NCBI RefSeq assembly: GCF_900177545.1
Contig: NZ_FXBQ01000001.1
Coordinates: 2,752,688 to 2,816,687 of the forward strand
Direction: 5' to 3'
Source: Maritimibacter sp. HL-12
GTDB lineage: Bacteria; Pseudomonadota; Alphaproteobacteria; Rhodobacterales; Rhodobacteraceae
DNA length: 64,000 nt
Position 1 is the stretch's first letter. Every line of letters starts with the position of its first letter. The translations under genes were made by a program, and so were the position numbers. Under the pieces are notes generated by a model. It was not told where the DNA came from. It worked only from the letters and a program-made list of their open reading frames with translations, and searched no databases. This document shows, piece by piece, positions 34,266-43,164 of this stretch.

Positions 34266-35459
34266 ATGACGCTTGCCCACGGCCGCCCCTACCTTGCCAT
34301 TCCCGGCCCGTCGGTGATGCCCGACCGGGTGCTGAACGCGATGCACCAGCCCGCGCCCAACATCTACGAGGGCGCGCTCATCGACATGGTGTCGGCGCTG
34401 GTGCCCGACCTCAAGGCGGTGGCGCGCACGGCCGGTCACGTGGCGATCTACATCGCCAACGGCCACGGCGCCTGGGAGGCGGCGGCGGCCAACGTTGTCC
34501 GGCCCGGCGAAAAGATCCTGCTGCTCGTCACCGGCCGGTTCGGAACCGGCTGGGGGGAGGTCTTCGCCCGGCAGGGCGTCGAGGTGCAGGCGCTCGATTT
34601 CGGTCGGCGCGCAACGGTGGACCTGGCCCAGGTCGAGGCCGCGCTGGCGGCAGATAAATCCCACAAGATCAAGGCGGTGGCGGTGGTGCATGTCGATACC
34701 GCCACCAGCGTCAAGAACGATATCGCCGCGATTCGCGCGGTGCTTGACCGGGCCGACCATCCGGCGCTGCTGATGGTCGATTGCATCGCCTCGCTGGCGG
34801 TTGACCGCTTCGAGATGGACGCCTGGGGCGTCGACGTGATGGTGGCCGCGAGCCAGAAGGGGCTGATGACCCCGCCGGGTCTTGCCTTCGTGTTCTTCAA
34901 CGACAAGGCGGCGGCGCGGCAGGTGCGGCCCGCCAGTCTCTACTGGGATTGGGCCCCGCGCGCGAACCCGGCGCTGTTCTACCAGTATTTCGGAGGCACC
35001 GCGCCGACCCATCACCTGCTCGGTCTGCGCGCCGCGCTCGACATGATCGCCGAGGAGGGCGGGATCGAGGCGGTCTGGGCCCGGCACGAGAAACTCGCCC
35101 GCGCGGCCTGGGCGGCGTTCGAGGCCTGGGGGCGCGAGGGGCCGATGGAGTTGAACATCGCCGACCCCGCGCTGCGCTCTCACGCCGTGACCGCGTTGCG
35201 GATCGGGGGCGACGATGGCGCGCGGTTGCGCGCCTGGGTCGAGCACAAGGCCGGGCTCACCCTCGGGATCGGTCTGGGCATGGCCGAGCCGGGCGATCCG
35301 GCGTTCCACGGGTTCTTCCGCCTCGGTCACATGGGGCACATCAACGCGCACATGATGATGGGGGCGCTCGGTGTGATCGAAGCGGGCTTGGTGGCGCTGG
35401 AAATTGCCCACGGCAAGGGTGCGCTGGAAGCGGCGGCGAAGGTGATCGCGGAGGCTTGA
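34266..35459 (+). CDS. Alanine/serine-glyoxylate-type PLP aminotransferase
   Basis: This is a class V PLP enzyme of 397 aa, of the alanine-glyoxylate/serine-glyoxylate/serine-pyruvate aminotransferase group. The N-terminus PYLAIPGPSVMPDRVLNAM is typical, the PLP-lysine is in VAASQKGLMTPPG (near residue 200), and the Asp that holds the pyridine nitrogen is in LMVDCIASL. It would convert glyoxylate to glycine using an amino acid donor. It is convergent with the hisC-like gene and stands alone. The exact donor cannot be read. Confidence 0.87.
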   Translation: MTLAHGRPYLAIPGPSVMPDRVLNAMHQPAPNIYEGALIDMVSALVPDLKAVARTAGHVAIYIANGHGAWEAAAANVVRPGEKILLLVTGRFGTGWGEVFARQGVEVQALDFGRRATVDLAQVEAALAADKSHKIKAVAVVHVDTATSVKNDIAAIRAVLDRADHPALLMVDCIASLAVDRFEMDAWGVDVMVAASQKGLMTPPGLAFVFFNDKAAARQVRPASLYWDWAPRANPALFYQYFGGTAPTHHLLGLRAALDMIAEEGGIEAVWARHEKLARAAWAAFEAWGREGPMELNIADPALRSHAVTALRIGGDDGARLRAWVEHKAGLTLGIGLGMAEPGDPAFHGFFRLGHMGHINAHMMMGALGVIEAGLVALEIAHGKGALEAAAKVIAEA

Positions 35460-35492
35460 GACCCCGTCCTTGATTCACTTTTCGAACAACTT

Positions 35493-35516
35493 GGCCTGAA
35501 ACTGTTGGATCAGGCC
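35493..35516. terminator. Possible shared terminator between two aminotransferase genes
   Basis: Inverted repeat GGCCTGA / TCAGGCC with a 10-nt loop lies in the 70-bp convergent gap. AATATTCTTT follows on the plus strand, and AAGTTGTTCG on the minus strand. It is weak but well placed. Confidence 0.4.
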
Positions 35517-35529
35517 CAATATTCTTTCA

Positions 35530-36648
35530 CTAATCCTGCTTTTCCCGCGCTGCCGCCAACGCCTTCGGAAGCGCCGCTTCGAACAGGTCGAGCATCACCG
35601 GCGTTCCGGCAGACACGCGAATGCAGCGATCGAGCGGGGCCACCCCGGGCATCCGCACGAAAACGTCGCGCTCGGCCAGTTCCGCGAGCACCCGGCGGGC
35701 CAGCGCGCCATCGCCACCGCAATCGAGTGCGACGAAGTTGGTCGCCGACGGCAGCGGCTTGAGGCCACAGGCGGCGGCGATCTCGGCAATCCGCCCGCGC
35801 GCGACCGACACCTTGGCACGCACCTCCGAGAGCCAGCTCTCGTCGGCCAGCGCCGCCAGCGCCCCGGCCTGGCTTACCCGCGACAGGCCAAAATGGTTGC
35901 GCACCTTGTCGAAGGCCGCGATCAACTCCGGTGCGCCCACCGCGTACCCCACCCGCGCCCCGGCGAGGCCATGGGCCTTGGAGAAGGTGCGCAACCGGAT
36001 CACCCTCGCGTCGTCGGGGTCGATCTCGGGCGCTGTGCCGTTGGGCGCGAACTCGATATAGGCCTCGTCGAGCACAAGCAGCGTGCCCTCGGGCAGCGCC
36101 TCGATCATCGCCGCGATCCGCTCCGCGCCGTGCCAGGTGCCCATCGGATTGTCGGGGTTGGCGATATAGACGAGCTTTGCCCCGGTCTCGCGCGCCGCCG
36201 CGATCAGCGCGTCGGGGTCTTCGCGGTCGTCCGCATAGGGCACCGTGACAAGATCGCCGCCAAAGCCGGTGACGTGGTAATTGAAGGTCGGGTAGGCGCC
36301 CAGCGAGGTCACCACCGTGTCGCCCGGGGCGACGGTGAGCCGCACGAGGTTGCCCAGGAGCCCGTCAATCCCCTCGCCGATGGTCAGGTGTTGCGGGCCG
36401 ACGCCGAGCCGCGACGACAGCGCCGCCTTCAGCTCGAAGCTCTCCGAATCGCCGTATTTCCAAGTCTCGCCCGCGGCTTCGCGCATCGCCGCCACGGACC
36501 GGGGGGAGGGGCCGAACACGCTCTCGTTGGCCCCGAGCCGGGCGCGGAACGGATGCCCCCGGGCGCGCTCCAGCGCTTCGGGGCCGACAAAGGGCACGGC
36601 TGCGGGGAGCGAAACGATCAGCGGGGTGAAACGGGGGCCATGGGTCAT
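35530..36648 (-). CDS. HisC-like PLP-dependent aminotransferase
   Basis: This is a fold-type I class I/II aminotransferase of 372 aa resembling histidinol-phosphate aminotransferase. Visible are LGANESVFGPSPR at the N-terminus, YGDSESFELKAAL, IANPDNPMGTW, LVLDEAYIEF, and the PLP-lysine in RTFSKAHGLAGAR. The start at 36648 (MTHGPRFTPLI) is chosen; the open frame continues upstream for another 331 codons over the FadL-like gene but is its shadow. No his genes are nearby, so the substrate may be another amino or keto acid. Confidence 0.87.
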   Translation of the reverse strand: MTHGPRFTPLIVSLPAAVPFVGPEALERARGHPFRARLGANESVFGPSPRSVAAMREAAGETWKYGDSESFELKAALSSRLGVGPQHLTIGEGIDGLLGNLVRLTVAPGDTVVTSLGAYPTFNYHVTGFGGDLVTVPYADDREDPDALIAAARETGAKLVYIANPDNPMGTWHGAERIAAMIEALPEGTLLVLDEAYIEFAPNGTAPEIDPDDARVIRLRTFSKAHGLAGARVGYAVGAPELIAAFDKVRNHFGLSRVSQAGALAALADESWLSEVRAKVSVARGRIAEIAAACGLKPLPSATNFVALDCGGDGALARRVLAELAERDVFVRMPGVAPLDRCIRVSAGTPVMLDLFEAALPKALAAAREKQD

Positions 36649-36756
36649 GTCCGCATTTCGCCAGAAAGCGGGGCGGGGAGCAAGGGGCGCAATGCTTGCC
36701 GGCGAGCCGCGTGACGTTCTATTCTGGCAAAAAGGCATCGGGGCGGGGCAGCGGAT

Positions 36757-37887
36757 ATGAAGGCGATGGCAATCGGGCGTCTTGCCTTGGCGGCGCTGGT
36801 CTCCTTTGCTGCCGCCGGTGCGGGCGCACAGGGCCGCAGCTTCAGCGCCGAGGGCTCCGACACGATCATGGGCCTTGGCGCGCGTCACATCGCCATGGGC
36901 GGCACCGGCACCGCCACCGCCAATGATCCTCACGCGGTGTTCTACAATCCCGCGCGGCTCGCGGGCGTGGACGAGGTGATCGTCACCGGCACCCGCCAGC
37001 TCGACGCCACGCTCCGGCCTTACAGTTTCATCGGGGCGACCCTGCCGGTCTCGATGTTTTCCGACGCGGGCCTCGATCTCACCTTCGGTGTCGCGCGCTA
37101 CAACCGGGTGCATGCCCGCTCCAGCGGCGCTTTCGGTGCCGACGAATTCGAGAGCATCTTCCTGCGCCTGCTGCTGCCCGGGATCTCCGGCACCTTCGAC
37201 GGCGATATCGATTCCAAAACCCTGGTGAACCGCTTTGCCGTCGGCCTCCGCCACGAATCGGTTCCGGGCCTCAGCATCGGTGCCAATATCGACTGGATCG
37301 ACTGCAAGACCGAAACCTGCGGCGTGCACGGCACCTCGAACGGCTATGAGAGCCGGTCGGTGCACGCCACCGCGCTCAGTTTCGGGCTGAGCGCAAGCTA
37401 CGCAGTGTCCGACCGTCTGACGATTGCCGCCTCGATGACGGATATCAACACCACGCTGGACGTCACCACCATCGTGACCGATGCCGCCGGCACCCGTCCG
37501 GGCGGATTTCGGGCCAAGTTGCCGCGCAAGCTGAACGTCGAGGCGGCCTACGCGATGTCCGACCGGCTGCTCTTCGCGGCGGGCTACCAGAAATTCTGGG
37601 GCAGCTACGGGGATTACGCGCTCAACTTCGAGACCGCCCACGCCGGGGTGGAATGGGCGCGCAGCGAAGCGCAGACATGGCGGGCCGGGTTCTGGGCGCC
37701 GCTAGAGCTTTCGGCGACCAACGGGCTGAATGTCACCCCGCCGTTCCCGGTGGCGCCGACGCTGGGTATGGGCTGGCGCTGGGGCAATCTCACTGCCGAT
37801 GCCGCGCTCTATGCCCACCCGATCATGACGATGCACCGCGACGCTCCGGCGGTTTCGGCCGACCTCACGCTGAGTTACCGGTTCTGA
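36757..37887 (+). CDS. OmpP1/FadL-like outer-membrane protein
   Basis: This 376-aa beta-barrel protein has a signal peptide (1-24, cleaved after AGAGA). The N-terminal plug region reads FSAEGSDTIMGLGARHIAMGGTGTA in pieces, and AVFYNPARLAG is the FadL-family NPA motif. The C-terminus ends in an aromatic strand (LTLSYRF), as outer-membrane barrels do. FadL proteins take up hydrophobic compounds such as long-chain fatty acids. It is shorter than E. coli FadL (about 420). It appears to be a single gene upstream of the lol genes. Confidence 0.85.
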   Translation: MKAMAIGRLALAALVSFAAAGAGAQGRSFSAEGSDTIMGLGARHIAMGGTGTATANDPHAVFYNPARLAGVDEVIVTGTRQLDATLRPYSFIGATLPVSMFSDAGLDLTFGVARYNRVHARSSGAFGADEFESIFLRLLLPGISGTFDGDIDSKTLVNRFAVGLRHESVPGLSIGANIDWIDCKTETCGVHGTSNGYESRSVHATALSFGLSASYAVSDRLTIAASMTDINTTLDVTTIVTDAAGTRPGGFRAKLPRKLNVEAAYAMSDRLLFAAGYQKFWGSYGDYALNFETAHAGVEWARSEAQTWRAGFWAPLELSATNGLNVTPPFPVAPTLGMGWRWGNLTADAALYAHPIMTMHRDAPAVSADLTLSYRF

Positions 37888-37996
37888 ATGCGCGAAAACC
37901 TGTTTCGGGAACGCCGGAGGCCTGCCGATCGGTGTCCGCCCGCTTGACCTTCGCGCGCCCACGCCGCAGGTTGCCGCAAACCTGAAAGGCACGACC

Positions 37997-39283
37997 TTGG
38001 CCAAGAGCACCGCCCCGTTTTCGCGTTTTGAATGGATGATCGCCTGGCGCTACCTGCGCGCGCGCCGCGCCGAGGGCGGCGTGAGCGTGATGACATGGAT
38101 CAGCCTTGTCGGCATCACCCTCGCGGTGGCCGCGCTGATCATCACGCTTGCGGTGCGCACCGGGTTTCGCGAGGAATTCGTCGATACCATCCTCGGCGCC
38201 AACGCCCATGTAACCGTCTATTCGCGGATGCACATCAACGAGACCGGACAGGCGAGCCGGGGGGTAGAGGATTACGACCTCTGGGCCGAACGGATCGCCG
38301 GCGTGCCCGGGGTGACCCGGGCCGCGCCCCTGGTCAAGGGCCAGGTCATGGCCAACAAGGGTGCCACCAACGCGGGCGTTCAGATCTTCGGCATCCGCCC
38401 TGCCGACCTCGCCACGATCCCGCGTATCGCCAACCCGGACGACAGTATCGGCAGCCTCGACGATTTCGGCCGGGGCATCGCGATCGGCTCGGGCGTGGCG
38501 CGCGAACTGGGCGTGAGCCTTGGCGACCGAATCCGGCTGATCTCGCCTGACGGGGTGAAAACCGCCTTCGGGACGACACCCCGGGTGAATGCCTACGAGG
38601 TGGTCTATATCTTCACCGCCGGGCGATGGGACATCGACCAGACGCGGGTTTACCTGCCCTTTGACGAGGCGCAGAGCTTCTTCAACAAGGAGGGGCTGGC
38701 CGACGAGATCGAGGTGATGGTGTCCGAGCCTGAGGAGATCGACCGGCTGACCGGCCCGATCGTCGCGGCCGTGGGGCAGACCGCGGCAATCTGGACATGG
38801 CAGGATTCTGCCGGGTCGTTCCTGCGCGCGCTCGAAATGGAGGACAACGTGATGTTCGTCATCCTCAGCGTGCTGGTGCTGATCGCCTCGATGAACATCA
38901 TCTCGGGGCTGGTGATGCTGGTGAAGAACAAGGGCCGCGATATCGGCATCCTGCGCACCATGGGACTGACCGAAGGCTCGGTCTTGCGGGTGTTCTTCCT
39001 GGTCGGGGCCTCGACCGGGCTGGTCGGCACCGCCTTCGGGGTGGTGCTGGGGGTGCTCTTCGCCGTCTACATCGACCCGATCTTCGCGGTCGTCGATTTC
39101 TTCTCGGGCGGCGGGGTCTGGGATCCGTCGGTGCGCGGCATCTACAACCTGCCCGCCAAGGTGGAACTGGCCGACGTGGGTTCGGCGGTGGCGCTCTCGC
39201 TCACGCTCTCCTTCCTCGTGACGCTGTTTCCCGCCCGCCGGGCGGCGCGGATGAACCCGGTGGAGGCGCTGCGCTATGAGTGA
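37997..39283 (+). CDS. lolC: LolC/LolE lipoprotein-releasing permease
   Basis: This inner-membrane subunit of the LolCDE complex hands outer-membrane lipoproteins to LolA; 428 aa. It has a first membrane helix (about residues 36-60, [20 protein letters not shown] in pieces), a periplasmic MacB-like domain and three C-terminal helices with [25 protein letters not shown] start at 37997 with AAAGG upstream gives the usual N-terminus [15 protein letters not shown]; an ATG inside that segment is less likely. Alphaproteobacteria often have one fused-type LolC/E gene. It overlaps lolD by 8 bp. Confidence 0.9.
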   Translation: MAKSTAPFSRFEWMIAWRYLRARRAEGGVSVMTWISLVGITLAVAALIITLAVRTGFREEFVDTILGANAHVTVYSRMHINETGQASRGVEDYDLWAERIAGVPGVTRAAPLVKGQVMANKGATNAGVQIFGIRPADLATIPRIANPDDSIGSLDDFGRGIAIGSGVARELGVSLGDRIRLISPDGVKTAFGTTPRVNAYEVVYIFTAGRWDIDQTRVYLPFDEAQSFFNKEGLADEIEVMVSEPEEIDRLTGPIVAAVGQTAAIWTWQDSAGSFLRALEMEDNVMFVILSVLVLIASMNIISGLVMLVKNKGRDIGILRTMGLTEGSVLRVFFLVGASTGLVGTAFGVVLGVLFAVYIDPIFAVVDFFSGGGVWDPSVRGIYNLPAKVELADVGSAVALSLTLSFLVTLFPARRAARMNPVEALRYE

Positions 39284-39959
39284 GGCGGTGCTGGTGCTCG
39301 AGGACGTCGAGAAGGTCTACAACCGGGGCAAGCCCGGCGAGGTCAACGTGCTGCGGGGCGCCTCGCTCAGTCTCGAACCCGGCGAGGTGGTGGCGCTGGT
39401 GGCACCCTCGGGGGCGGGCAAGTCGACGCTCCTGCACATCGCCGGCCTGCTCGACACGCCCAATGCCGGCCGGGTGCGGATTGCCGGAGACGACATGACC
39501 GACGCCTCCGACCGCGCTCGAACCCGGGTGCGGCGCGAGAAAGTGGGGTTCATCTACCAGTTCCACCACTTGCTCCCGGAGTTCAGCGCGCTCGAAAACG
39601 TGGTGTTGCCGCAGCTTGCCAATGGCGCGGGCACCGGCACGGCACGGGCGCGCGGCGAGTTGCTGCTCGATCGCGTCGGCGTCGGTCCGCGTGCCGCGCA
39701 TCGACCGGCCGAACTTTCGGGTGGCGAACAGCAGCGGGTGGCGTTCTGCCGGGCGCTCGCCAATGCGCCGCGCCTTCTTCTGGCCGACGAACCCACCGGC
39801 AACCTCGATCCCGAAACCTCCGAGACGGTGTTCGCCGCGCTGATGGATCTGGTGCGCGAAACCGGGCTGGCGGCGCTGATCGCCACCCACAATCTCGAAC
39901 TGGCCGCGCGGATGGATCGGGTGCTGCGGCTCGGCAACGGTGCGATCACCACGGCGTGA
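39276..39959 (+). CDS. lolD: Lipoprotein-releasing ATPase LolD
   Basis: This ABC ATPase powers lipoprotein release; 227 aa. Walker [13 protein letters not shown] is preceded by VVALV, the LolD motif [14 protein letters not shown] is present, the signature is [14 protein letters not shown] and Walker B is [12 protein letters not shown]. The ATG overlaps the permease stop. Confidence 0.94.
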   Translation: MSEAVLVLEDVEKVYNRGKPGEVNVLRGASLSLEPGEVVALVAPSGAGKSTLLHIAGLLDTPNAGRVRIAGDDMTDASDRARTRVRREKVGFIYQFHHLLPEFSALENVVLPQLANGAGTGTARARGELLLDRVGVGPRAAHRPAELSGGEQQRVAFCRALANAPRLLLADEPTGNLDPETSETVFAALMDLVRETGLAALIATHNLELAARMDRVLRLGNGAITTA

Positions 39960-40032
39960 CGCGCGCCAAATCCGGTTGATCTTCCGATATTTGCCCCTAA
40001 GCATGAGGCGGGGATATTGGGATGTCTGTAAG

Positions 40033-40515
40033 ATGAAGTTTGTTGCCAGCCGAATTGTATCTACCGCCCGCCTTGGAATTCTGACCGTCGCGGCGCTCGC
40101 CGCCTTCGCCACCGCCGTTCCGGCGAGCGAACGCCTCTCGACCTCGAACCGCTCGAACCAGATCGTGATCCGCGTCGATGTGTCCGACCAGGAGATGACC
40201 GTGATGCAGGCCGGGCGACGGCTTTATTCATGGCCGGTGTCGACCGCCAAGCGGGGCAAGATCACGCCATCGGGCACCTACCAGCCGCAATGGTTTTCGC
40301 GAAATCATCGCTCTTCGCTCTATGACGACGCGCCGATGCCCTTCGCGATCTTCTACGATGGCAATTATGCCATTCACGGCACCTATTCCACCGGCCAGCT
40401 CGGCCGCCCGGCCTCGAACGGCTGCGTGCGCCTGCACCCGGAGAACGCGCGCACGCTCTACGAGATGGTTTATGCGCTGGGCAAGGAAAACACATATGTC
40501 GTGGTGCAGGAGTAG
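40033..40515 (+). CDS. L,D-transpeptidase (YkuD family), exported
   Basis: This periplasmic transpeptidase has 160 aa. YkuD enzymes form 3-3 crosslinks in peptidoglycan or attach proteins to it. A signal peptide lies at about residues 1-32 and the catalytic motif is HGTYSTG followed by ASNGCVRLHPENA with the nucleophile Cys. The ATG at 40033 follows a short A-rich stretch. A paralogous lipoprotein enzyme lies 137 bp downstream on the same strand. Confidence 0.88.
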   Translation: MKFVASRIVSTARLGILTVAALAAFATAVPASERLSTSNRSNQIVIRVDVSDQEMTVMQAGRRLYSWPVSTAKRGKITPSGTYQPQWFSRNHRSSLYDDAPMPFAIFYDGNYAIHGTYSTGQLGRPASNGCVRLHPENARTLYEMVYALGKENTYVVVQE

Positions 40516-40652
40516 GCCGCGGGCGTGACGTGGTCATGGGCATCGATGCGCTGCCCGTGATCGCCGCCAACGCCTGCCGGGCAGGTCTTGCGGCAGGGGT
40601 GTGAATTGGATCGGACGAGTGTGGTGTCGTTGCAGGCACAGGGAGCAACGGA

Positions 40653-41207
40653 ATGACTTTTTTGCATAAAATGGCCGTATTCGCGCTGACCCTTGGCCTG
40701 CTCGCCGGTTGTGACGTGCCGCCGGAGGCCTCCACCGATGCGGGCGAGACGACCACCAGCACGTCTGGCAGCGGCCAGACGCTGCCGCCGCCACCGGTCG
40801 CCGAGCGGGTGCAGCCCTTGCCGTCGCCGGGGCCCGACAAGGTGCTCGCCGTGGTCGATATATCCGAGCAGCGGGTGACCGCGGTGCGCGGCTATGGCGA
40901 TGGTCGCCCGCCGGAAACCCACCATTGGGTGGCCTCCACCGGGATCGACCGCAAGCCCACGCCGCTCGGGGCCTATTACCCCGATTTCCTTTCGCCCAAA
41001 CACGTCTCGTCAATCTACCACGTGCCGATGCCGTGGTCGGTTTTCTTCAACGGCAATATCGCCATTCACGGCGACCCCGACACCCGGATGCTCGGCGAGC
41101 GGGCTTCGAACGGCTGCGTGCGGCTGCACCCGGATCAGGCGGAGGTATTCTACCGTATGGTGGAAGAGGTGGGGCTGAGGAACACGTCGATCATCGTGCG
41201 GGAATGA
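40653..41207 (+). CDS. L,D-transpeptidase lipoprotein (YkuD family)
   Basis: This lipid-anchored periplasmic L,D-transpeptidase has 184 aa. A lipobox LLAGC places the lipidated Cys at residue 20, followed by a Ser/Thr/Pro-rich linker (22-60). The catalytic domain shows HGDPDTR then ASNGCVRLHPDQA, like its upstream neighbour. The two genes look like a duplication with one copy becoming membrane-anchored. Confidence 0.88.
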   Translation: MTFLHKMAVFALTLGLLAGCDVPPEASTDAGETTTSTSGSGQTLPPPPVAERVQPLPSPGPDKVLAVVDISEQRVTAVRGYGDGRPPETHHWVASTGIDRKPTPLGAYYPDFLSPKHVSSIYHVPMPWSVFFNGNIAIHGDPDTRMLGERASNGCVRLHPDQAEVFYRMVEEVGLRNTSIIVRE

Positions 41208-41248
41208 CGCAGCGGGCCGGTCGGGCGTGACCGCCGCGCGGACACCGG

Positions 41249-41653
41249 TCAGGGCACCGCGAAGGTGGCCGTCGCGGTGGCCACTTCCTTGCCGGAGGGT
41301 TCGGCGGTGAGCACGGCGCGGGCGAAGATCAGCGCCTTGCCCGCACGCACGAGGGTGGCGGTGCACTCCACCCGCTCCCCGCTCGCCGGTCGCAGGAACT
41401 GCACGTCGAGGTTGGTGGTCGCGACCGGGCGGAATTCGCGGAAATGCCCGCAGCAGGCGATCACCATGGCGGTGTCGGCCAGCGTGGCCAGCGCCTGACC
41501 CGAGACGATGCCACCGACCCGGGCGATCGCCGGGGTGATCGGGATCGTCAGCACCGCGCCGGTGCAGGCCATGCGCTCGACGCGCGGCTCCAGCGCACGT
41601 ACCCAGTCGGCAAAGTAGGTTTCAAGCCAGCTATTGGCGATTTCGGGATCCAT
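41249..41653 (-). CDS. PaaI-family thioesterase
   Basis: This hot-dog fold acyl-CoA thioesterase has 134 aa. It shows the segment GGIVSGQALATLADTAMVIA (family position of the catalytic HGG/xxD region) and TTNLDVQFLRPA. The canonical His of HGG is replaced by GG-I-V, so the active site resembles the PaaI-like subgroup with a conserved Asp. The substrate is unknown. It is convergent with the L,D-transpeptidase gene. Confidence 0.8.
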   Translation of the reverse strand: MDPEIANSWLETYFADWVRALEPRVERMACTGAVLTIPITPAIARVGGIVSGQALATLADTAMVIACCGHFREFRPVATTNLDVQFLRPASGERVECTATLVRAGKALIFARAVLTAEPSGKEVATATATFAVP

Positions 41654-41764
41654 GCATCGAGCCTGCGCCGTGGCGCGCCTGCGCGCAAGCCTGTTTGTCG
41701 TCGTCTTGCCCGTGGCGAAGGCCGACCGGATGGGATAGTCTGCGAAAAAACACGAGGTGATGGC

Positions 41765-42148
41765 ATGAAATTGCGAGCGGCATTCCTGGGGCTATTGGTG
41801 CTGGCGGCCTGCGAGGAGGAACCGCTGACCGGGGCGGGGCTCTACGCCGCTTATTGCGCCAGTTGCCACGGGGCCGATGCGCGTGGCGGGTCGGTGCCGA
41901 TCGACGGTGTGCTCGCACCCGACCTCACCGTGCTGGCCAAGAACAACCGCGGCGTCTACCCGGCGGTTTACGTGATGGCCACGATCGACGGCTACGCCCG
42001 CGACGAAACCCACGGCGCGATGCCGGTTTTCGGCGGATTGCTGGAAGAACCGATCGAAACCTGGGTCGATCCCGACGGTGTCCCGACGCCAACGCCGCGG
42101 GCGCTGATCCTGCTCAACGAATACCTGACGGGTCAGCAGGTGGAATGA
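41765..42148 (+). CDS. Class I cytochrome c lipoprotein
   Basis: This small mono-haem cytochrome c has 127 aa. It has a lipobox VLAAC (Cys16), so it is membrane-anchored, and a haem-binding site CASCH (31-35). The likely axial Met is in HGAMPVF near residue 83. The ATG at 41765 is used; upstream codons in the same frame overlap the thioesterase gene and are non-coding. Its partner oxidase or dehydrogenase is not in the neighbourhood. The 3' end overlaps the opposite-strand DUF5765 gene by 35 bp. Confidence 0.83.
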   Translation: MKLRAAFLGLLVLAACEEEPLTGAGLYAAYCASCHGADARGGSVPIDGVLAPDLTVLAKNNRGVYPAVYVMATIDGYARDETHGAMPVFGGLLEEPIETWVDPDGVPTPTPRALILLNEYLTGQQVE

Positions 42149-42857
42149 CGCCCACGCCCGGTGCCACGCTGCGCCGAATCATCGGGCTCAGCGCGATCAC
42201 CACGAGGCCCACCGAGAACAGGCACCAGATTGCCGGCATCTCGTTCGGGTTGTCGGTCAGCAGCCACGCAAGGGCCGGGCCGAACAGCGCATGGAAGATC
42301 ACCAGACGCCAGGCACCGTAGACCAGCGGCAACACGAACACCGCGAGAAGGTAGGTGGGAAACTCGACCAGCCGGGCGAACCCGTCGCCAAGCAATGCGC
42401 CCCAGAGGTCGTTGAGCGGCACCTGCCAGCCAAGGTGCCAGTTGCCCGAGATCGTGCACCATTGCGGGCCGCAAAGCACGTTGCCGGGCTGGCAGGGTCC
42501 GGCCCAGTCGAAGGGAACGAGTTGAAGCAGGATCACCGCGCTGGCGGTGGCGGCGGCAGCATAGACAAAGGCGCGCAGGCGCGGCGAAATTTCGCGCGCC
42601 ACCAGTGCCATGGCAAAGGCGTTGATGAAGATCGGCTGCAACGCGATGTGCAGATAGCTCAGCGCCGTGATCGACTTGTTCGAGGTCAGGCTGCACTCGT
42701 CGATCACCAGGTAGCCGGCCGCCTGAAGCCCCTCCATGACGGTGAAGAAGGCCAGCGTGACCGGGATCGCGGCAGGCTCGCCGCGCCGCAGGGTAACAAA
42801 TGTTGCCGCTGCACCGAGCCCGACCATGGCCAGCGAGGCCCCTTCGCTCCAGCACAT
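42114..42857 (-). CDS. DUF5765 integral membrane protein
   Basis: This polytopic inner-membrane protein has 247 aa and six or seven predicted helices. It starts MCWSEGASLAMVGLGAAATF, with repeated hydrophobic segments and a loop with several Cys (CQPGNVLCGPQWC). Members are annotated only as DUF5765. Conserved Cys and His/Trp residues near the membrane edge suggest metal or haem contact, but this is speculation. The last 35 bp overlap the cytochrome c gene end to end. Confidence 0.78.
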   Translation of the reverse strand: MCWSEGASLAMVGLGAAATFVTLRRGEPAAIPVTLAFFTVMEGLQAAGYLVIDECSLTSNKSITALSYLHIALQPIFINAFAMALVAREISPRLRAFVYAAAATASAVILLQLVPFDWAGPCQPGNVLCGPQWCTISGNWHLGWQVPLNDLWGALLGDGFARLVEFPTYLLAVFVLPLVYGAWRLVIFHALFGPALAWLLTDNPNEMPAIWCLFSVGLVVIALSPMIRRSVAPGVGVIPPADPSGIR

Positions 42858-43164
42858 GCGCCCGGCTCCCGTCTTGTTGTCGCCTGATCACCGAATAGAT
42901 GGTTCGGTGCCGCCGCGAAACCATGGATGTGGTCGAAAACGCCGCAAGCGCCATTTCGGCAGCACAAACGCCGGGGAACAGGCCGGCTTTGCAAAAATTC
43001 GTCCATCCGGACAAAAATTGACGTCTACCCCTTGCCATGCCGCGTGCTAAGCTTTGCCATGGCCGCCGGGGGAATCGCTGCCGCAGGGTTGAGGTTTGCC
43101 TTTGTTCGCGGGTCTTTAACCGGCCACGCCTCACGTCTGGGCGGGGTATGACAAGGAGGGTTAC
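42858..43164 (+). other. Upstream region of the BMP transporter operon
   Basis: No gene and no clear riboswitch fold is seen in these 307 bp. A strong ribosome site AAGGAGG (43153-43159) precedes the first transporter gene. TTGACG at about 43019 resembles a -35 box, but no matching -10 element lies at 16-19 bp. The region must carry the promoters for both flanking divergent genes. Confidence 0.6.

Noticed and set aside
35530..37641. 703-codon minus-strand frame
   Set aside because: Only the first 372 codons from 36648 downwards match an aminotransferase; the rest is antisense to the FadL-like gene.
43019..43060. Sigma-70 promoter with TTGACG
   Set aside because: No acceptable -10 hexamer lies at 16-19 bp; the nearest AT-rich hexamers are 21-24 bp away.
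42858..43164. Purine riboswitch before the BMP operon
   Set aside because: I could not find the three-way junction or conserved loop sequences; only a good ribosome site is clear.
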